From: Allofustis seminis DSM 15817
GTDB lineage: Bacteria; Bacillota; Bacilli; Lactobacillales; Carnobacteriaceae_A
Assembly: GCF_000374325.1 (NCBI RefSeq)
Contig: NZ_KB894079.1
Span: 218,910-282,909, forward strand
DNA length: 64,000 nt
Direction of reading: 5' to 3'
This document shows, one piece after another, positions 34,113-43,280 of this stretch (within the stretch, counting starts at the first letter, position 1; each line of letters opens with the position of its first letter). Below the pieces are notes generated by a model. It was not told the origin of the DNA. It ran no database searches and saw only the letters and a list, made by a program, of their open reading frames with translations. Both the position numbers and the translations under genes were made by a program.

Positions 34113-36191
34113 CTAAATAACCAATTCATTAAAATCTGCAACTTCTTGCGCATATTTTGCAAAATATTGCAACAGTGCAATACGATTATTGCGCAATAAT
34201 GTATCTTCTACCATGACCATATTTTCTTCAAAAAAATTATCAATTTGTGGTGACAAACTTAAAATAAGGTCAATATGTTTTCCATCTTTCATATTATTAT
34301 TCCACTGCTCTTTTAATGAAAGAATTGCTTGATGTAAATCTTTTTCAGAGTCAGTTTCAAAGAAATTCACATCTACATCGAATTGTTGCTCTTGCGTTTT
34401 AGTAATATTTAGGACGCGTTTAACAGATTGGATTTGACTTTTGAATTCAGACATTTTTCTTCGTTTATCTATTTGAATCGCAATGTTCACTTTTTCAACA
34501 ATATCACTAGTTTTTCCTCCGCGAGCGGCTTGAATAATATCATAAGGAAGCTGGTGATGTTCTTTAATATATTGCGCTAAGCGGTCATCCAAGAAAGCAA
34601 TTAAATCATTGCGATGTTTATCATATCCTCTAACGATTTCTTCTGTCAATGATACTTTTTCGACAATTTCATCGAGCCAGTCCACTAAAGAAAATGTCTG
34701 ATCTAAATTCACTGCAATACGAACAACGCCCATTGCTTGGCGGCGTAAGGCAAATGGATCATTTGACCCTGTTGGAATCATTCCAGCTGAGAAAAATTGC
34801 AGCAGTGTATCTAATTTATCTGCAACAGAAAGCAGTGACCCTAAGAGGGTATCTGGCAGTGCACCATCTGTTGATATTGGCAAATAGTGTTGGCCAATTG
34901 CTTCAGCTACTTTTGGATCTTCTCCTCTTTCATAGGCATAATGACCACCAATTACACCTTGTAATTCAGTAAATTCATTGACAACTTCCGATACCAAATC
35001 TGTTTTATAGATTTCGGCTGCATGCACTAAATGCATTTCATCTTCTGGCGATAAATGAAATTTCTGACTCAAAATTTTGACTATTTGCTGTACACGAAGT
35101 TCTTTGTCATAGATTGTGCCTAAACGGTCATGGAATGCAAGTTGTTTTAACTTATCATTCCATTCTTTATAAGTAATTTTTTGATCTTCTTTGTAGAAAA
35201 AGCGAGCATCTGCTAATCTAGCGGCGATAACTTTTTCATTACCTTGAGCGACACCTTCAATATTTCGATCATCACCATTGCGTACCCCAATAAAATATGG
35301 CAGCAATTCATTAGTATCTGCTGATCTTACAGGAAAATAGCGTTGATGATTCATCATAGAAGTCTCCAAAATGACATCAAAAACTTCTAAAAATGCTGGA
35401 TCAAATTGTCCTACAAAGACTGTTGGCCACTCGGTTAAATCGGTAACTTCTTCAAGCAATGAGGTATGATGTGTTGGATCTATCCAGTTATTTTCTTCAA
35501 CTAATGCTTCAATTTGTTGTACAATTGCTTCTTTTCGCTCATTACGGCATGCATTAACTTTATGTTCCATTAATAGTTGCTCATAATCTTTTGCATGATT
35601 AATTTCAAAAGAATCTGGACTTAAAAAGCGATGCCCTCTTGACTTATTACATGTTGGAATATCAAATACTTCAAAAGGAATAATCTGATCATCAAATAAT
35701 GCAACTAACCAATGAATAGGGCGAACATATTGATAACTCGTCGTTGACCATTTCATATTTTTTTTGAATTCAATTGCAGGAACAACCTCTCGTAAATCTT
35801 TTAATATTTCCAAAGATGGCTTTCCTTGGATAAATTTTTCAATATATGTATATTCTTTACCCGTTTCTTCTTTAAAAATAATGTCTTCGACTGAAGCACC
35901 TTGTCCCGTTGCAAAACCGATTGCTGCTTTTGTCCAATTTCCCTCTGCATCTTGTGCAATCTGGCGAGCAGGACCTCTGACAATAGTTTTTACATCTTCT
36001 TGTTGATCACTTACATCAAAGACTTTTACTGCAAAACGTCTTGGAGTGCTAAAGGACTCTACTTTTGAAAAATGGATGCGTTCTTTTGTTAAAAAATCTG
36101 CAACTTTCTGTGCTAATTGTTGTTCGGCACTTACAATAGCGTTAGCAGGCATCTCTTCCAAGCCCACTTCAAGTAGTAAAGTATGTGTCAT
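34113..36191 (-). CDS. glyS: Glycyl-tRNA synthetase beta subunit
   Basis: Beta subunit (692 aa) of the alpha2beta2-type glycyl-tRNA synthetase, which binds tRNA-Gly. Landmarks: LLLEVGLEEMPANAI at the start, FSTPRRFAV, the HD-like segment around residues 390-470 and the C-terminal anticodon-binding domain. I start it at ATG 36191, just after GAGGAGG; the longer frame adds 13 residues within glyQ. The ATG overlaps the glyQ stop (TAATG), ensuring equal synthesis. Controlled by the glycine T-box upstream of glyQ. Confidence 0.97.
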   Translation of the reverse strand: MTHTLLLEVGLEEMPANAIVSAEQQLAQKVADFLTKERIHFSKVESFSTPRRFAVKVFDVSDQQEDVKTIVRGPARQIAQDAEGNWTKAAIGFATGQGASVEDIIFKEETGKEYTYIEKFIQGKPSLEILKDLREVVPAIEFKKNMKWSTTSYQYVRPIHWLVALFDDQIIPFEVFDIPTCNKSRGHRFLSPDSFEINHAKDYEQLLMEHKVNACRNERKEAIVQQIEALVEENNWIDPTHHTSLLEEVTDLTEWPTVFVGQFDPAFLEVFDVILETSMMNHQRYFPVRSADTNELLPYFIGVRNGDDRNIEGVAQGNEKVIAARLADARFFYKEDQKITYKEWNDKLKQLAFHDRLGTIYDKELRVQQIVKILSQKFHLSPEDEMHLVHAAEIYKTDLVSEVVNEFTELQGVIGGHYAYERGEDPKVAEAIGQHYLPISTDGALPDTLLGSLLSVADKLDTLLQFFSAGMIPTGSNDPFALRRQAMGVVRIAVNLDQTFSLVDWLDEIVEKVSLTEEIVRGYDKHRNDLIAFLDDRLAQYIKEHHQLPYDIIQAARGGKTSDIVEKVNIAIQIDKRRKMSEFKSQIQSVKRVLNITKTQEQQFDVDVNFFETDSEKDLHQAILSLKEQWNNNMKDGKHIDLILSLSPQIDNFFEENMVMVEDTLLRNNRIALLQYFAKYAQEVADFNELVI

Positions 36192-37120
36192 TATTTTGCC
36201 TCCTCTTTCAAAGAATATTTTTCTACCCATTTTGCAGTATCTTCTTTCAGCAATGGAAAATCTCTTTTGGCACGCTCATTTAAAAATGCTTTCGCAATTT
36301 TGCGTGCCATATTGCGAATTCGTCGCAAATAATCTGGTCGCTCAGTTGCTGACACCGCTCCCCGGGCATCAATCAAATTGAAAATATGACTGCATTTCAA
36401 AACATAATCATAAGCAGGATGGACAAGTCCTAGGTCAATTAAATGCAGTGCTTCTTTTTCATATGCTTTTAATTGTTCAAAAAGCATCTCTAAATTACTT
36501 TCTTCAAATGAATAAACAGAATGTTCATATTCAGGTTCGGTGAAAATTTCACCATATTTTACTCCTTTTGTCCATTCAATATCATATACACTATCAACAT
36601 CTTGGATATATGATGCAAGGCGTTCTAATCCATAAGTTAATTCAACGGTCACGCTATCCACTTCTAAACCACCCACGACTTGAAAATATGTAAATTGTGT
36701 AACTTCCATGCCATCTAGCCAGACTTCCCAGCCTAAACCAGCACAACCAAGTGATGGATTTTCCCAGTTATCTTCTACAAAGCGAATATCATGATCTAAT
36801 GGATTAATTCCTAAAACTTCTAAGCTTTTTAGATAGAGGTCTTGGATTTCCATCGGCGATGGTTTCATCACTAATTGAAATTGATGATGTTGATATAATC
36901 GGTTCGGATTCTGACCATAACGTCCATCGGCAGGGCGGCGGCTTGGCTCAACATATGCAGCATTCCATGGTTCAGGCCCTAATGACCGTAAAAATGTATA
37001 CGGGCTCATAGTACCTGCTCCTTTTTCTGTATCATAAGCATTCATCAATAAACAACCTTTATCAGACCAATAGCGTTCAAGTTTTAATATGATTTCTTGA
37101 AAAGTAAGTTTTTTATCCAT
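36191..37120 (-). CDS. glyQ: Glycyl-tRNA synthetase alpha subunit
   Basis: Catalytic alpha subunit, 309 aa, class II synthetase fold. Family blocks are visible: [55 protein letters not shown] and the long conserved [20 protein letters not shown]. It activates glycine and transfers it with GlyS. Starts 20 bp after the T-box terminator region and is coupled to glyS by a 1-nt overlap. Confidence 0.98.
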   Translation of the reverse strand: MDKKLTFQEIILKLERYWSDKGCLLMNAYDTEKGAGTMSPYTFLRSLGPEPWNAAYVEPSRRPADGRYGQNPNRLYQHHQFQLVMKPSPMEIQDLYLKSLEVLGINPLDHDIRFVEDNWENPSLGCAGLGWEVWLDGMEVTQFTYFQVVGGLEVDSVTVELTYGLERLASYIQDVDSVYDIEWTKGVKYGEIFTEPEYEHSVYSFEESNLEMLFEQLKAYEKEALHLIDLGLVHPAYDYVLKCSHIFNLIDARGAVSATERPDYLRRIRNMARKIAKAFLNERAKRDFPLLKEDTAKWVEKYSLKEEAK

Positions 37121-37141
37121 TTCTTCACTCCCTCAATATAA

Positions 37142-37333
37142 TAAAATCGTCCCTATATCTCTCATTTTCACAAGAAATATAGGGACGATTCAATCGCGGT
37201 TCCACCCTATTTCCGAGCCATTGCTCGACACTTTTAATCAAATGATGCTCAGGGACTGCCTCATTCAAATTATCTAGCTTCCACCATACCTAGACTCGCT
37301 ATAATTTTCTTTGTTTCCCGTCAATGCATATCA
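37142..37333 (-). promoter_or_regulatory. Glycine T-box riboswitch of glyQS
   Basis: A tRNA-sensing leader. The T-box sequence AGGGTGGAACCGCG is exact on the minus strand (37195-37208). A GGC glycine specifier lies in the bulge-like stretch AATGAGGCAGTC (codon at 37258-37260). The terminator hairpin AATCGTCCCTATAT / ATATAGGGACGATT with T-run is at 37144-37190. Uncharged tRNA-Gly would pair with both the specifier and the T-box to prevent termination. Confidence 0.93.
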
Positions 37334-37339
37334 CCATTT

Positions 37340-37367
37340 ATAATACACGGATTTCATATTTTGTCAA
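37340..37367 (-). promoter_or_regulatory. glyQS promoter
   Basis: Consensus TTGACA (37362-37367), 16 bp, TATTAT (37340-37345). The -35 contains the recO stop codon. Confidence 0.75.
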
Positions 37368-38131
37368 TCATTTTCATCTTCAAAAAATGTTTCATATTTT
37401 TCCATTTCTTGAATAAAATGTTTGCTTTTTAATTTAATGCCAACCGTTTCATCATATATTTTGTTGAGAATATGTTTCATTTCTTTTTTAGTTTCCATTG
37501 TCACATTAATTTTTCCAAGCTGATCGAATTTCAGATAATTGAGTTGGCGTAATAAATAAATTGCCTTAGGATTAGCATGAAAGCGGCGCTTATCATATAC
37601 AAAATGCTGCGAGCAAATGATTCCATGATATTTGCTGGAATAATCAAATATGCCTTCTGTTTTATGACAAAGTGCACAGCCTAACCAGTTGGGCATAACA
37701 CCAAATTCTTTTAATCGTTTTAATTCATACATACAACTAATAATCTCGGCATCCACGTCTTCATTTAAATAAGTTAGAGCTTGAATTAACTCAGAGTAGA
37801 CAGTGCTATTTGCTTCTCTATCTGCAAGTGCCGCATCTGTTAACATACAAAAATAAATACCGTAGGCATTTTTTTTGATATCAGTATGTAAATGTGGCAA
37901 AGGATCACAATGATTAATAGCCCGAATAAATGATAAACCTTCACGCCGTACATCCGCTTCAAATGTTAGACGAACTAACGGGTAAATTTCTTTGTCAAGC
38001 GCATCTTTTCGATAACTACCGCGAACAAAAAACATCAGAGGACCATGCATGTTAGTTAAGATTTTTACCAAAAAGTCTTTCTCGCGGTGAGGTTTTTTAA
38101 ATAAAACAACCCCTTCTAACTTTTCTAACAT
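37364..38131 (-). CDS. recO: DNA repair protein RecO
   Basis: Recombination mediator of 255 aa that, with RecF/RecR, loads RecA onto SSB-coated DNA. The N-terminal OB-fold is recognisable (LEKLEGVVLFKKPHREKDFL), and the C-terminal zinc module is present (CALCHKTEGIFDY...GIICSQH). It follows era by 18 bp in the conserved ybeY-dgkA-cdd-era-recO operon and is its last gene. No separate terminator is visible before the glyQS promoter, which overlaps its stop. Confidence 0.95.
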   Translation of the reverse strand: MLEKLEGVVLFKKPHREKDFLVKILTNMHGPLMFFVRGSYRKDALDKEIYPLVRLTFEADVRREGLSFIRAINHCDPLPHLHTDIKKNAYGIYFCMLTDAALADREANSTVYSELIQALTYLNEDVDAEIISCMYELKRLKEFGVMPNWLGCALCHKTEGIFDYSSKYHGIICSQHFVYDKRRFHANPKAIYLLRQLNYLKFDQLGKINVTMETKKEMKHILNKIYDETVGIKLKSKHFIQEMEKYETFFEDEND

Positions 38132-38149
38132 GATAATCCCCTGCCTATA

Positions 38150-39061
38150 TTAATAATCTTCTTCGCGGTACCCCAGCTCTTCCAAGCGCATTGGGCGATC
38201 ACGCCAATTTTTTTTAACTTTTACAAAAAGCTCTAAAAAGATAGCTTCACCTAAAAGATTTTCAATATCTTTTCTTGCACGAGTACCAATTTCTTTTATC
38301 ATAGTGCCGCGTTTACCAATTACAATACCTTTTTGACTCTCACGCTCAACGATGATAGATGCGCGTACATGAAGTTTATCGGTTGTTTCATCTCGTTCAA
38401 TCGACTCCATCTGAATTGCAACAGAATGTGGTATTTCTTCTTGTGTTAAGTGTAATATTTTTTCGCGTACAAGTTCACCAACTATAAAGTATTCAGGATG
38501 GTCCGTCACTTGATCTGCAGCATAATATTGTGGTCCCGGTTGCAAATATTTTGTAATATCACTTAAAAGTGTCTGTAAATTGTTACCATACATCGCGGAT
38601 ACTGGAATAATTTCTTTAAAGTCCATTTCTTTCTTATATCCTTCAACGATTTCTGGCAATTCATTTGGATGAATTTGGTCAATCTTATTTAATACAAGAA
38701 ATACAGGGGTATGTATATGTTTCAAACGTTCAATAATAAATTGATCGCCTGGTCCTTTACGCTGTGTCACATTTACCATGAATAACACTAAATCCACATC
38801 ATTCAAGCTACTTAAAGCATTTTTAACCATAAATTCGCCCAATCTATGATGTGGTTTATGAATTCCAGGAGTATCTAAAAAAACAACTTGTTCTTGTTCC
38901 GTTGTATAAATTCCTCGAATATTATTACGCGTTGTTTGGGCTTTATCACTGGTAATCGCAATTTTTTCTCCCAAAATAGTGTTCATTAAGGTGGATTTCC
39001 CTACGTTAGGTCGGCCTACAATCGAAACAAACCCTGATTTAAATGGCTTATTTTCTTGCAT
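38150..39061 (-). CDS. era: GTPase Era
   Basis: Ribosome-assembly GTPase, 303 aa, that binds the 3' end of 16S rRNA. G motifs: GRPNVGKST (G1), DTPG (G3), NKID (G4), SAMYG (G5); C-terminal KH domain with [20 protein letters not shown] start it at ATG 39061, after AGAGGA; the TTG seven codons earlier lacks a binding site. It overlaps the cdd end by 14 bp. Confidence 0.97.
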   Translation of the reverse strand: MQENKPFKSGFVSIVGRPNVGKSTLMNTILGEKIAITSDKAQTTRNNIRGIYTTEQEQVVFLDTPGIHKPHHRLGEFMVKNALSSLNDVDLVLFMVNVTQRKGPGDQFIIERLKHIHTPVFLVLNKIDQIHPNELPEIVEGYKKEMDFKEIIPVSAMYGNNLQTLLSDITKYLQPGPQYYAADQVTDHPEYFIVGELVREKILHLTQEEIPHSVAIQMESIERDETTDKLHVRASIIVERESQKGIVIGKRGTMIKEIGTRARKDIENLLGEAIFLELFVKVKKNWRDRPMRLEELGYREEDY

Positions 39062-39461
39062 AGTCCATATCCTCTGCTTCAAAATAATAAGGTAATAATC
39101 CTTCCACTGTCGTTTCTTTTATATCGCCTTTTTCATTGGTTAAAATGATTGGCATATCTGGTGGACAAAATTCAGCAATGACTTGGCGGCAAGCACCACA
39201 TGGCGAAATCGGGTCTTCTGTCTTTCCTGTAATGACTAAGCCATCAAATGCTTTAACACCTTCAGAAACTGCCTTAAAAATAGCGGTCCGTTCCGCACAA
39301 TTTGTCAAACCATATGAAGAATTCTCGATATTACATCCTGTATAAATTTCATCATCACTTGTCAACAGTGCCGCACCTACAGGAAAATTTGAATAAGGTA
39401 CATAAGCACGTTTGAGCATTGCATTTGCTTGTTCACAAAGTTCTTGTTGTCTTCTCATCAT
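39048..39461 (-). CDS. cdd: Cytidine deaminase
   Basis: Pyrimidine-salvage enzyme of 137 aa deaminating cytidine and deoxycytidine. Small tetrameric type: zinc and catalytic motifs [10 protein letters not shown] (His-Cys-type motif with Cys and Glu) and [12 protein letters not shown]. Substrate residues [10 protein letters not shown] are present. Lies between dgkA (20 bp upstream) and era (14-bp overlap) in the usual Firmicutes order. Confidence 0.96.
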   Translation of the reverse strand: MMRRQQELCEQANAMLKRAYVPYSNFPVGAALLTSDDEIYTGCNIENSSYGLTNCAERTAIFKAVSEGVKAFDGLVITGKTEDPISPCGACRQVIAEFCPPDMPIILTNEKGDIKETTVEGLLPYYFEAEDMDYARK

Positions 39462-39481
39462 AAAGTCCTTTCATTGTTAGA

Positions 39482-39856
39482 TTAATTAAAAATTTTTGGT
39501 AAAAAAATCGCTGCGCCTACAATGGCTGCCAAAAAAGAGATAATTAATACTGCAGCAGCACTCATGTCTTTAATTTTCTTGGCATCTTTATTATATTCTA
39601 AAGAAACAAAATCCACGACATTTTCCAACGCAGTATTAATAATTTCCATTGCTATGACTAAATGAATGACTATTAGAATCAAAAGCCATTCATATAAAGA
39701 AAGCGAATAATAAATTCCCAAACAAATTGCCAAAAATGAAGATAGGATATGGCTTTTCATATTTCGCTCTTCGCTAAAAGCCGTCCGAATACCGGAAAAA
39801 GCATAGCGAAAAGAGGCCAGAAATGTCTTATTTTGAAAGGGCGTTTTCTTATTCAC
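39482..39856 (-). CDS. dgkA: Undecaprenol / diacylglycerol kinase DgkA
   Basis: Small trimeric membrane kinase, 124 aa with three hydrophobic segments. The Gram-positive homologue mainly phosphorylates undecaprenol for wall synthesis. Active-site motifs are AFSGIRTAFSEERNM (N-terminal amphipathic part) and EIINTALENVVDFVS. The start is GTG 39856, 7 nt after GAGGAG; it overlaps the ybeY stop by 8 nt. The 26 extra N-terminal residues of the longer frame belong to ybeY coding sequence read in another frame. Confidence 0.92.
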   Translation of the reverse strand: MNKKTPFQNKTFLASFRYAFSGIRTAFSEERNMKSHILSSFLAICLGIYYSLSLYEWLLILIVIHLVIAMEIINTALENVVDFVSLEYNKDAKKIKDMSAAAVLIISFLAAIVGAAIFLPKIFN

Positions 39857-40322
39857 CGTAATACTCCTCAATGATACTTGTTTGTAATCCGAACATTTCC
39901 TGAGCTTCTGCATCGGTCTGATGATCATAGCCATTCAAATGTAGTAGACCATGCACTGCTAAAGAAAGTAGTTCTTGTTCAAATGTTTGATCAAATTCTT
40001 TGGCTTGGCGTGCTGTTTGGGCTGCTGAAATATAAATATCACCAATAAGACGTGGAATGTCGGCTTCTATCTCTTCAAATTCAAACAATTCCGAATCTGA
40101 TTCATCATCATCTAATGCAAAACTTATGACATCTGTCACAGCATCTTTATGACGATAGTCTCGATTCATTTGATGAATTTTTTCGTCAGAAACAATCACC
40201 AATGAAAGTTCAATATTCTCTGGAAGTTCTAATTTTTTTGCTGCTAAATCAAGAATTTCATAGAGCATTTCTTCTTGAGAAGGGGTAATTGTATTTGTTT
40301 CATCAAAAAAAGCTACTTGCAT
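39849..40322 (-). CDS. ybeY: Endoribonuclease YbeY
   Basis: Zinc metalloprotein of 157 aa involved in 16S rRNA 3'-end maturation and ribosome quality control. The diagnostic motif is HGLLHLNGYDH near residue 125 (three His ligands), preceded by the conserved Arg-containing NRDYRHKDAVTDVISF. First gene of the ybeY-dgkA-cdd-era-recO operon, with a strong promoter about 60 bp upstream. In many Bacilli a PgpH-type gene and phoH precede it in the same operon; here phoH is separated by a terminator and promoter, and pgpH is absent from the locus. Confidence 0.95.
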   Translation of the reverse strand: MQVAFFDETNTITPSQEEMLYEILDLAAKKLELPENIELSLVIVSDEKIHQMNRDYRHKDAVTDVISFALDDDESDSELFEFEEIEADIPRLIGDIYISAAQTARQAKEFDQTFEQELLSLAVHGLLHLNGYDHQTDAEAQEMFGLQTSIIEEYYGE

Positions 40323-40378
40323 AAAATAGTTCTCCTTTATTACATAAAAATTTTAATTAAAGGTGTACGATCTCTACC

Positions 40379-40407
40379 ATTATAACAAATATTCTGCCTT
40401 CTGTTAA
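40379..40407 (-). promoter_or_regulatory. ybeY operon promoter
   Basis: TTAACA (40402-40407), 17 bp, TATAAT (40379-40384) with an extended -10 TG. Confidence 0.8.
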
Positions 40408-40426
40408 TGATTAAAATAGTAAGAAA

Positions 40427-40454
40427 AAAGACCATCCGATTAAAGATGATCTTT
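40427..40454 (-). terminator. phoH terminator overlapping the stop codon
   Basis: AAAGATCATC / GATGGTCTTT stem with one mismatch and a following T-run. The stem begins inside the last phoH codons (stop at 40440-40442). Confidence 0.7.
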
Positions 40455-41426
40455 TTCAATATTTTCTTTTTGTTCAGCACCATAAGCATCTATAATAGCT
40501 GCTACTAAAGGATGGCGGACAACATCTGCAGATGAAAATTGAATATGTTCAATACCTGCAATATTCGTTAATATTTTTGAAGCATGACTTAAGCCACTGG
40601 TTACACCTTTAGGTAAATCAATTTGCGTTTTGTCACCATTAATAACCATCTTTGAATTAAATCCAAGACGCGTGAGAAACATTTTCATTTGAGGGACGGT
40701 CGTATTTTGAGCTTCATCAAGAATAATAAAGGCATCTTCTAATGTTCGACCACGCATATAAGCGAGTGGCGCAATTTCAATAGTTTCTCGGTCCATTAGG
40801 CGTTCAAGTTGCTCCGATCCAAGTAAGGTATGAAGTGCATCATATAGTGGCCGTAAGTACGGGTCTACTTTTTCTTTTAAATCCCCTGGCAAAAAACCAA
40901 GACTCTCTCCTGCCTCCACTGCCGGACGCGTTAAAATGACGCGTTTAACGCCTCCTTTTTTCATTTCAGCTACTGCCATGGCTACTGCTAAGAATGTCTT
41001 TCCTGTTCCAGCTGGACCCACTCCAAACACAATAGGATTTTTCCTAATGGCTTTCACATATTGCTGCTGTCCATAATTTCGAGGATGAATTACACGTCCA
41101 TCATTATCTGTGATCACCTTATCTTCGTACATTTCAAGCAAATGATCCAATTTATCCATCTGTCCCATGCGAATAGCATTCAAAATATCCATAGCAGTTA
41201 ATGAATAACCTGCATGATGTAAATATTCTAATTCTGTTATGATGTGTACCATAAGTTGAACGGCTGCTTCTTGCCCTTCAATCATTAATTGATTCCCTCT
41301 TGTATTTGTTTTGACCGATAATTCTCGTTCAAAAATATTTAAGTGGTGATTTTGCGGACCAAAGAGTAATTGAGCCCACTGGAGATTATCAATGGGAATC
41401 GTTCGTTTGCTTAATTCTGTGGCCAA
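40440..41426 (-). CDS. phoH: PhoH family protein (PhoH-like ATPase)
   Basis: P-loop ATPase of the PhoH family, 328 aa. An N-terminal KH-like part is followed by Walker A GVGPAGTGKTFLAVAMA and Walker B AFIILDEAQNTT, with LTRLGFNSKMVINGDKTQID. The cellular role is uncertain, probably RNA metabolism. I start it at TTG 41426 because AAAAGGAG precedes it by 10 nt; an in-frame ATG ten codons earlier has that Shine-Dalgarno inside its coding sequence. Confidence 0.93.
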   Translation of the reverse strand: MATELSKRTIPIDNLQWAQLLFGPQNHHLNIFERELSVKTNTRGNQLMIEGQEAAVQLMVHIITELEYLHHAGYSLTAMDILNAIRMGQMDKLDHLLEMYEDKVITDNDGRVIHPRNYGQQQYVKAIRKNPIVFGVGPAGTGKTFLAVAMAVAEMKKGGVKRVILTRPAVEAGESLGFLPGDLKEKVDPYLRPLYDALHTLLGSEQLERLMDRETIEIAPLAYMRGRTLEDAFIILDEAQNTTVPQMKMFLTRLGFNSKMVINGDKTQIDLPKGVTSGLSHASKILTNIAGIEHIQFSSADVVRHPLVAAIIDAYGAEQKENIEKDHL

Positions 41427-41503
41427 ATCGCAAGCACTCCTTTTTATATGATGCACTTATTTTATCATATCTATATAGGGTATGCACCAGTGTTGCATAA
41501 AAA

Positions 41504-41536
41504 TAAAGACTTCATTGCGGTGGCAATGAAGTCTTT
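41504..41536 (-). terminator. rpsU terminator
   Basis: AAAGACTTCATTGCC / GCAATGAAGTCTTT near-perfect stem with following Ts, immediately after rpsU. Confidence 0.92.
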
Positions 41537-41539
41537 ATA

Positions 41540-41740
41540 TTAATAGCCACGATTTTGGCGACGTGCACGACTGTCGCGTTTACGTGCCTCTTCAGATTTT
41601 TTCTTACGACGTACACTTGGTTTCTCATAGAATTCACGTTTGCGTGCTTCTCTGAGTGTACCTGTTTTAGATACAGAACGTTTAAATCGACGAAGTGCAT
41701 CATCTAGTGATTCGCCTTTTTTGACATCTGTTTTAGTCAA
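41540..41740 (-). CDS. rpsU: 30S ribosomal protein S21
   Basis: Small-subunit protein S21, 66 aa. [20 protein letters not shown] is diagnostic, followed by the basic C-terminal tail. The start codon is TTG (41738-41740) in the position of the usual MSK start, after GGGAGGG. A GC-rich hairpin CCCCTCG / CGAGGGG (41752-41771) sits directly before the binding site, in an otherwise AT-rich leader of about 150 nt. Confidence 0.96.
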   Translation of the reverse strand: MTKTDVKKGESLDDALRRFKRSVSKTGTLREARKREFYEKPSVRRKKKSEEARKRDSRARRQNRGY

Positions 41741-41751
41741 CGTTCTTCCCT

Positions 41752-41771
41752 CCCCTCGTCCGGTCGAGGGG
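41752..41771 (-). promoter_or_regulatory. GC-rich hairpin before the rpsU ribosome binding site
   Basis: Perfect 7-bp stem CCCCTCG-ACCGGA-CGAGGGG adjoining and partly overlapping the purine-rich rpsU Shine-Dalgarno. It could modulate S21 translation; no known S21 leader family is asserted. Confidence 0.5.
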
Positions 41772-41897
41772 TACCTTTCCTCGTGTTTTTAGCACTTTCA
41801 GTCTTCCCTTAACCTAATCCAACTTCAGGATTATAAAATCTTTTGAATCAAATCTCTGATTCATTAAGAAATATTATACATGAATTCATAAAACAGG

Positions 41898-42338
41898 TCA
41901 ATCTTCAGACTGCGTTTCTAATTTTTTCTTGCAGTCCGCACATAGTCCATAAAGTTCAAAGCGGTGGCCTGATATTTTCACATCTCCCAATTGCTCTTCA
42001 AAATAGTTTAATGGACACATTTTAATATTGATAAATTTACCGCAATTCGTACAAATAAAATGATGATGATGGTCATGCGGCGCTTTTTTTACCATAAAAT
42101 ATTTTTCAGCTTCATATTCTGTCTCTTCAAGGATGCCCAGCTCGAAAAAGGTATGCAAATTTCGATAAATGGTATCTGGACTAATTTCAGGAAAGTCAGG
42201 TGCCATTCGCTCCGTCACATCTTTCGCTGTTAAATGTTTATCCGTTCCATAAAGAACTTCTAACATTGCAATCCGACGATCGGTAATCTTATAGCCAGCA
42301 CCTCTCAATGTTTCAATTGCACCACTTATTAAAGTCAT
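41898..42338 (-). CDS. zur: Fur-family regulator, Zur-like
   Basis: Metal-dependent repressor, about 146 aa. A winged helix at the N-terminus (AGYKITDRRIAMLEVLYG...SPDTIYRNLHTFFELGILEE) is followed by HDHHHHFICTNCGKF and a late GLCADCKKK: two CxxC pairs for structural zinc and a His-rich metal site. The sequence follows B. subtilis Zur (YqfV) more closely than Fur or PerR (HHHHFICTNCGK, then CP...GHRFELYGLC), so I call it Zur with moderate certainty. Start at 42338, 9 nt after AGGAGG (42344 is possible). Divergent from the PPDK regulator gene. Confidence 0.85.
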   Translation of the reverse strand: MTLISGAIETLRGAGYKITDRRIAMLEVLYGTDKHLTAKDVTERMAPDFPEISPDTIYRNLHTFFELGILEETEYEAEKYFMVKKAPHDHHHHFICTNCGKFINIKMCPLNYFEEQLGDVKISGHRFELYGLCADCKKKLETQSED

Positions 42339-42383
42339 CGTCATTCCCCTCCTTGAAATTTTACTCTGAACAATTGATTCATG

Positions 42384-42418
42384 TATAATAATCATATCAT
42401 GTATAAAGGAGCTTTCAA
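42384..42418. promoter_or_regulatory. Overlapping divergent promoters of zur and the PPDK regulator
   Basis: Minus strand for zur: TTGAAA (42413-42418), 16 bp, TATGAT (42391-42396). Plus strand for the PPDK regulator: TATAAT (42384-42389) with a weak -35. The direct repeat TCATGTATAA occurs twice here. The two promoters overlap, so expression is likely mutually exclusive or jointly controlled. Confidence 0.5.
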
Positions 42419-42423
42419 TACTA

Positions 42424-43248
42424 ATGCCTCAAGAAAAACAATTAAAAGTCTATATCCTTTGCGATGCTGTGGGACAATCAACTACTCAGCTCGCCCAAGC
42501 AGCGCTTAATCAATTCCCAAACTTGCAATATGCCACACGTTCAATCTCTTTTGTTTTATCACTTCAAGAACTTCATAAAATTATGAATGATATTTTGAAA
42601 TGCCATGAAAAAGCTATTATTTTTCATACTTTTTATCATTCAGAATTTTCTAAATATGTCCAACAAGCTGTAAAAAATACATCCATCACTGCCTATGATG
42701 TATTGCACCCACTCGTTGAACAAATTGCCCAAACAATGCAAGCCAAACCTGTTGAAGACTTAGATCAAACACATGAATTAAATGATGAATACTTTGACCG
42801 AATTGGTGCACTGGAATTTGCTGTTATTAATGATGATGGTAAGAATCCAAGCGGTTTTTTAGAAGCAGATTTAGTTATTTTAGGTGTTTCACGAACAAGT
42901 AAAACACCCCTGAGCATTTATTTAGCAAATCAAAATTACAAAGTTGCCAACTTGCCACTATTGCCTGATGCCGAAATTCCTAATACGCTATGGGAAGTCG
43001 ATCCACATAAGATTATTGGACTTACCTCTGATTTAGATATTTTACTAAAAATTCGTAAAGAACGTTTAGAAAGTTATGGCATTAGTAATATTACACCTTA
43101 TTCTTGTGAAGAGCGCGTTCAAAAAGAATTAAGTTTTGCAATGAATTTATATGAAAAATTAGGATGCAAAGTCATCAATGTCACATCTCGTTCAATTGAA
43201 GAGACTGCTTCACTTATTATTAAATATTTAAATGATGGGCAATATTAA
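42424..43248 (+). CDS. Pyruvate, phosphate dikinase regulatory protein
   Basis: Bifunctional kinase/pyrophosphorylase of the DUF299 family, 274 aa, which inactivates and reactivates PPDK (or PEP synthase) by ADP-dependent phosphorylation. Landmarks: YILCDAVGQSTTQLAQAAL at the start, the P-loop-like GVSRTSKTPLSIYLA near residue 158, and GLTSDLDILLKIRKERL. Its usual partner PPDK is not in the window. AAAGGAG is 12 nt before the ATG, rather far. Ends at a bidirectional terminator. Confidence 0.94.
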   Translation: MPQEKQLKVYILCDAVGQSTTQLAQAALNQFPNLQYATRSISFVLSLQELHKIMNDILKCHEKAIIFHTFYHSEFSKYVQQAVKNTSITAYDVLHPLVEQIAQTMQAKPVEDLDQTHELNDEYFDRIGALEFAVINDDGKNPSGFLEADLVILGVSRTSKTPLSIYLANQNYKVANLPLLPDAEIPNTLWEVDPHKIIGLTSDLDILLKIRKERLESYGISNITPYSCEERVQKELSFAMNLYEKLGCKVINVTSRSIEETASLIIKYLNDGQY

Positions 43249-43278
43249 AAAAGTTAGCTCAAACTGAGCTAACTTTTT
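43247..43278. terminator. Bidirectional terminator
   Basis: AAAAAGTTAGCTCA / TGAGCTAACTTTTT stem with a 3-base loop between converging genes. Confidence 0.92.
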
Positions 43279-43280
43279 AT

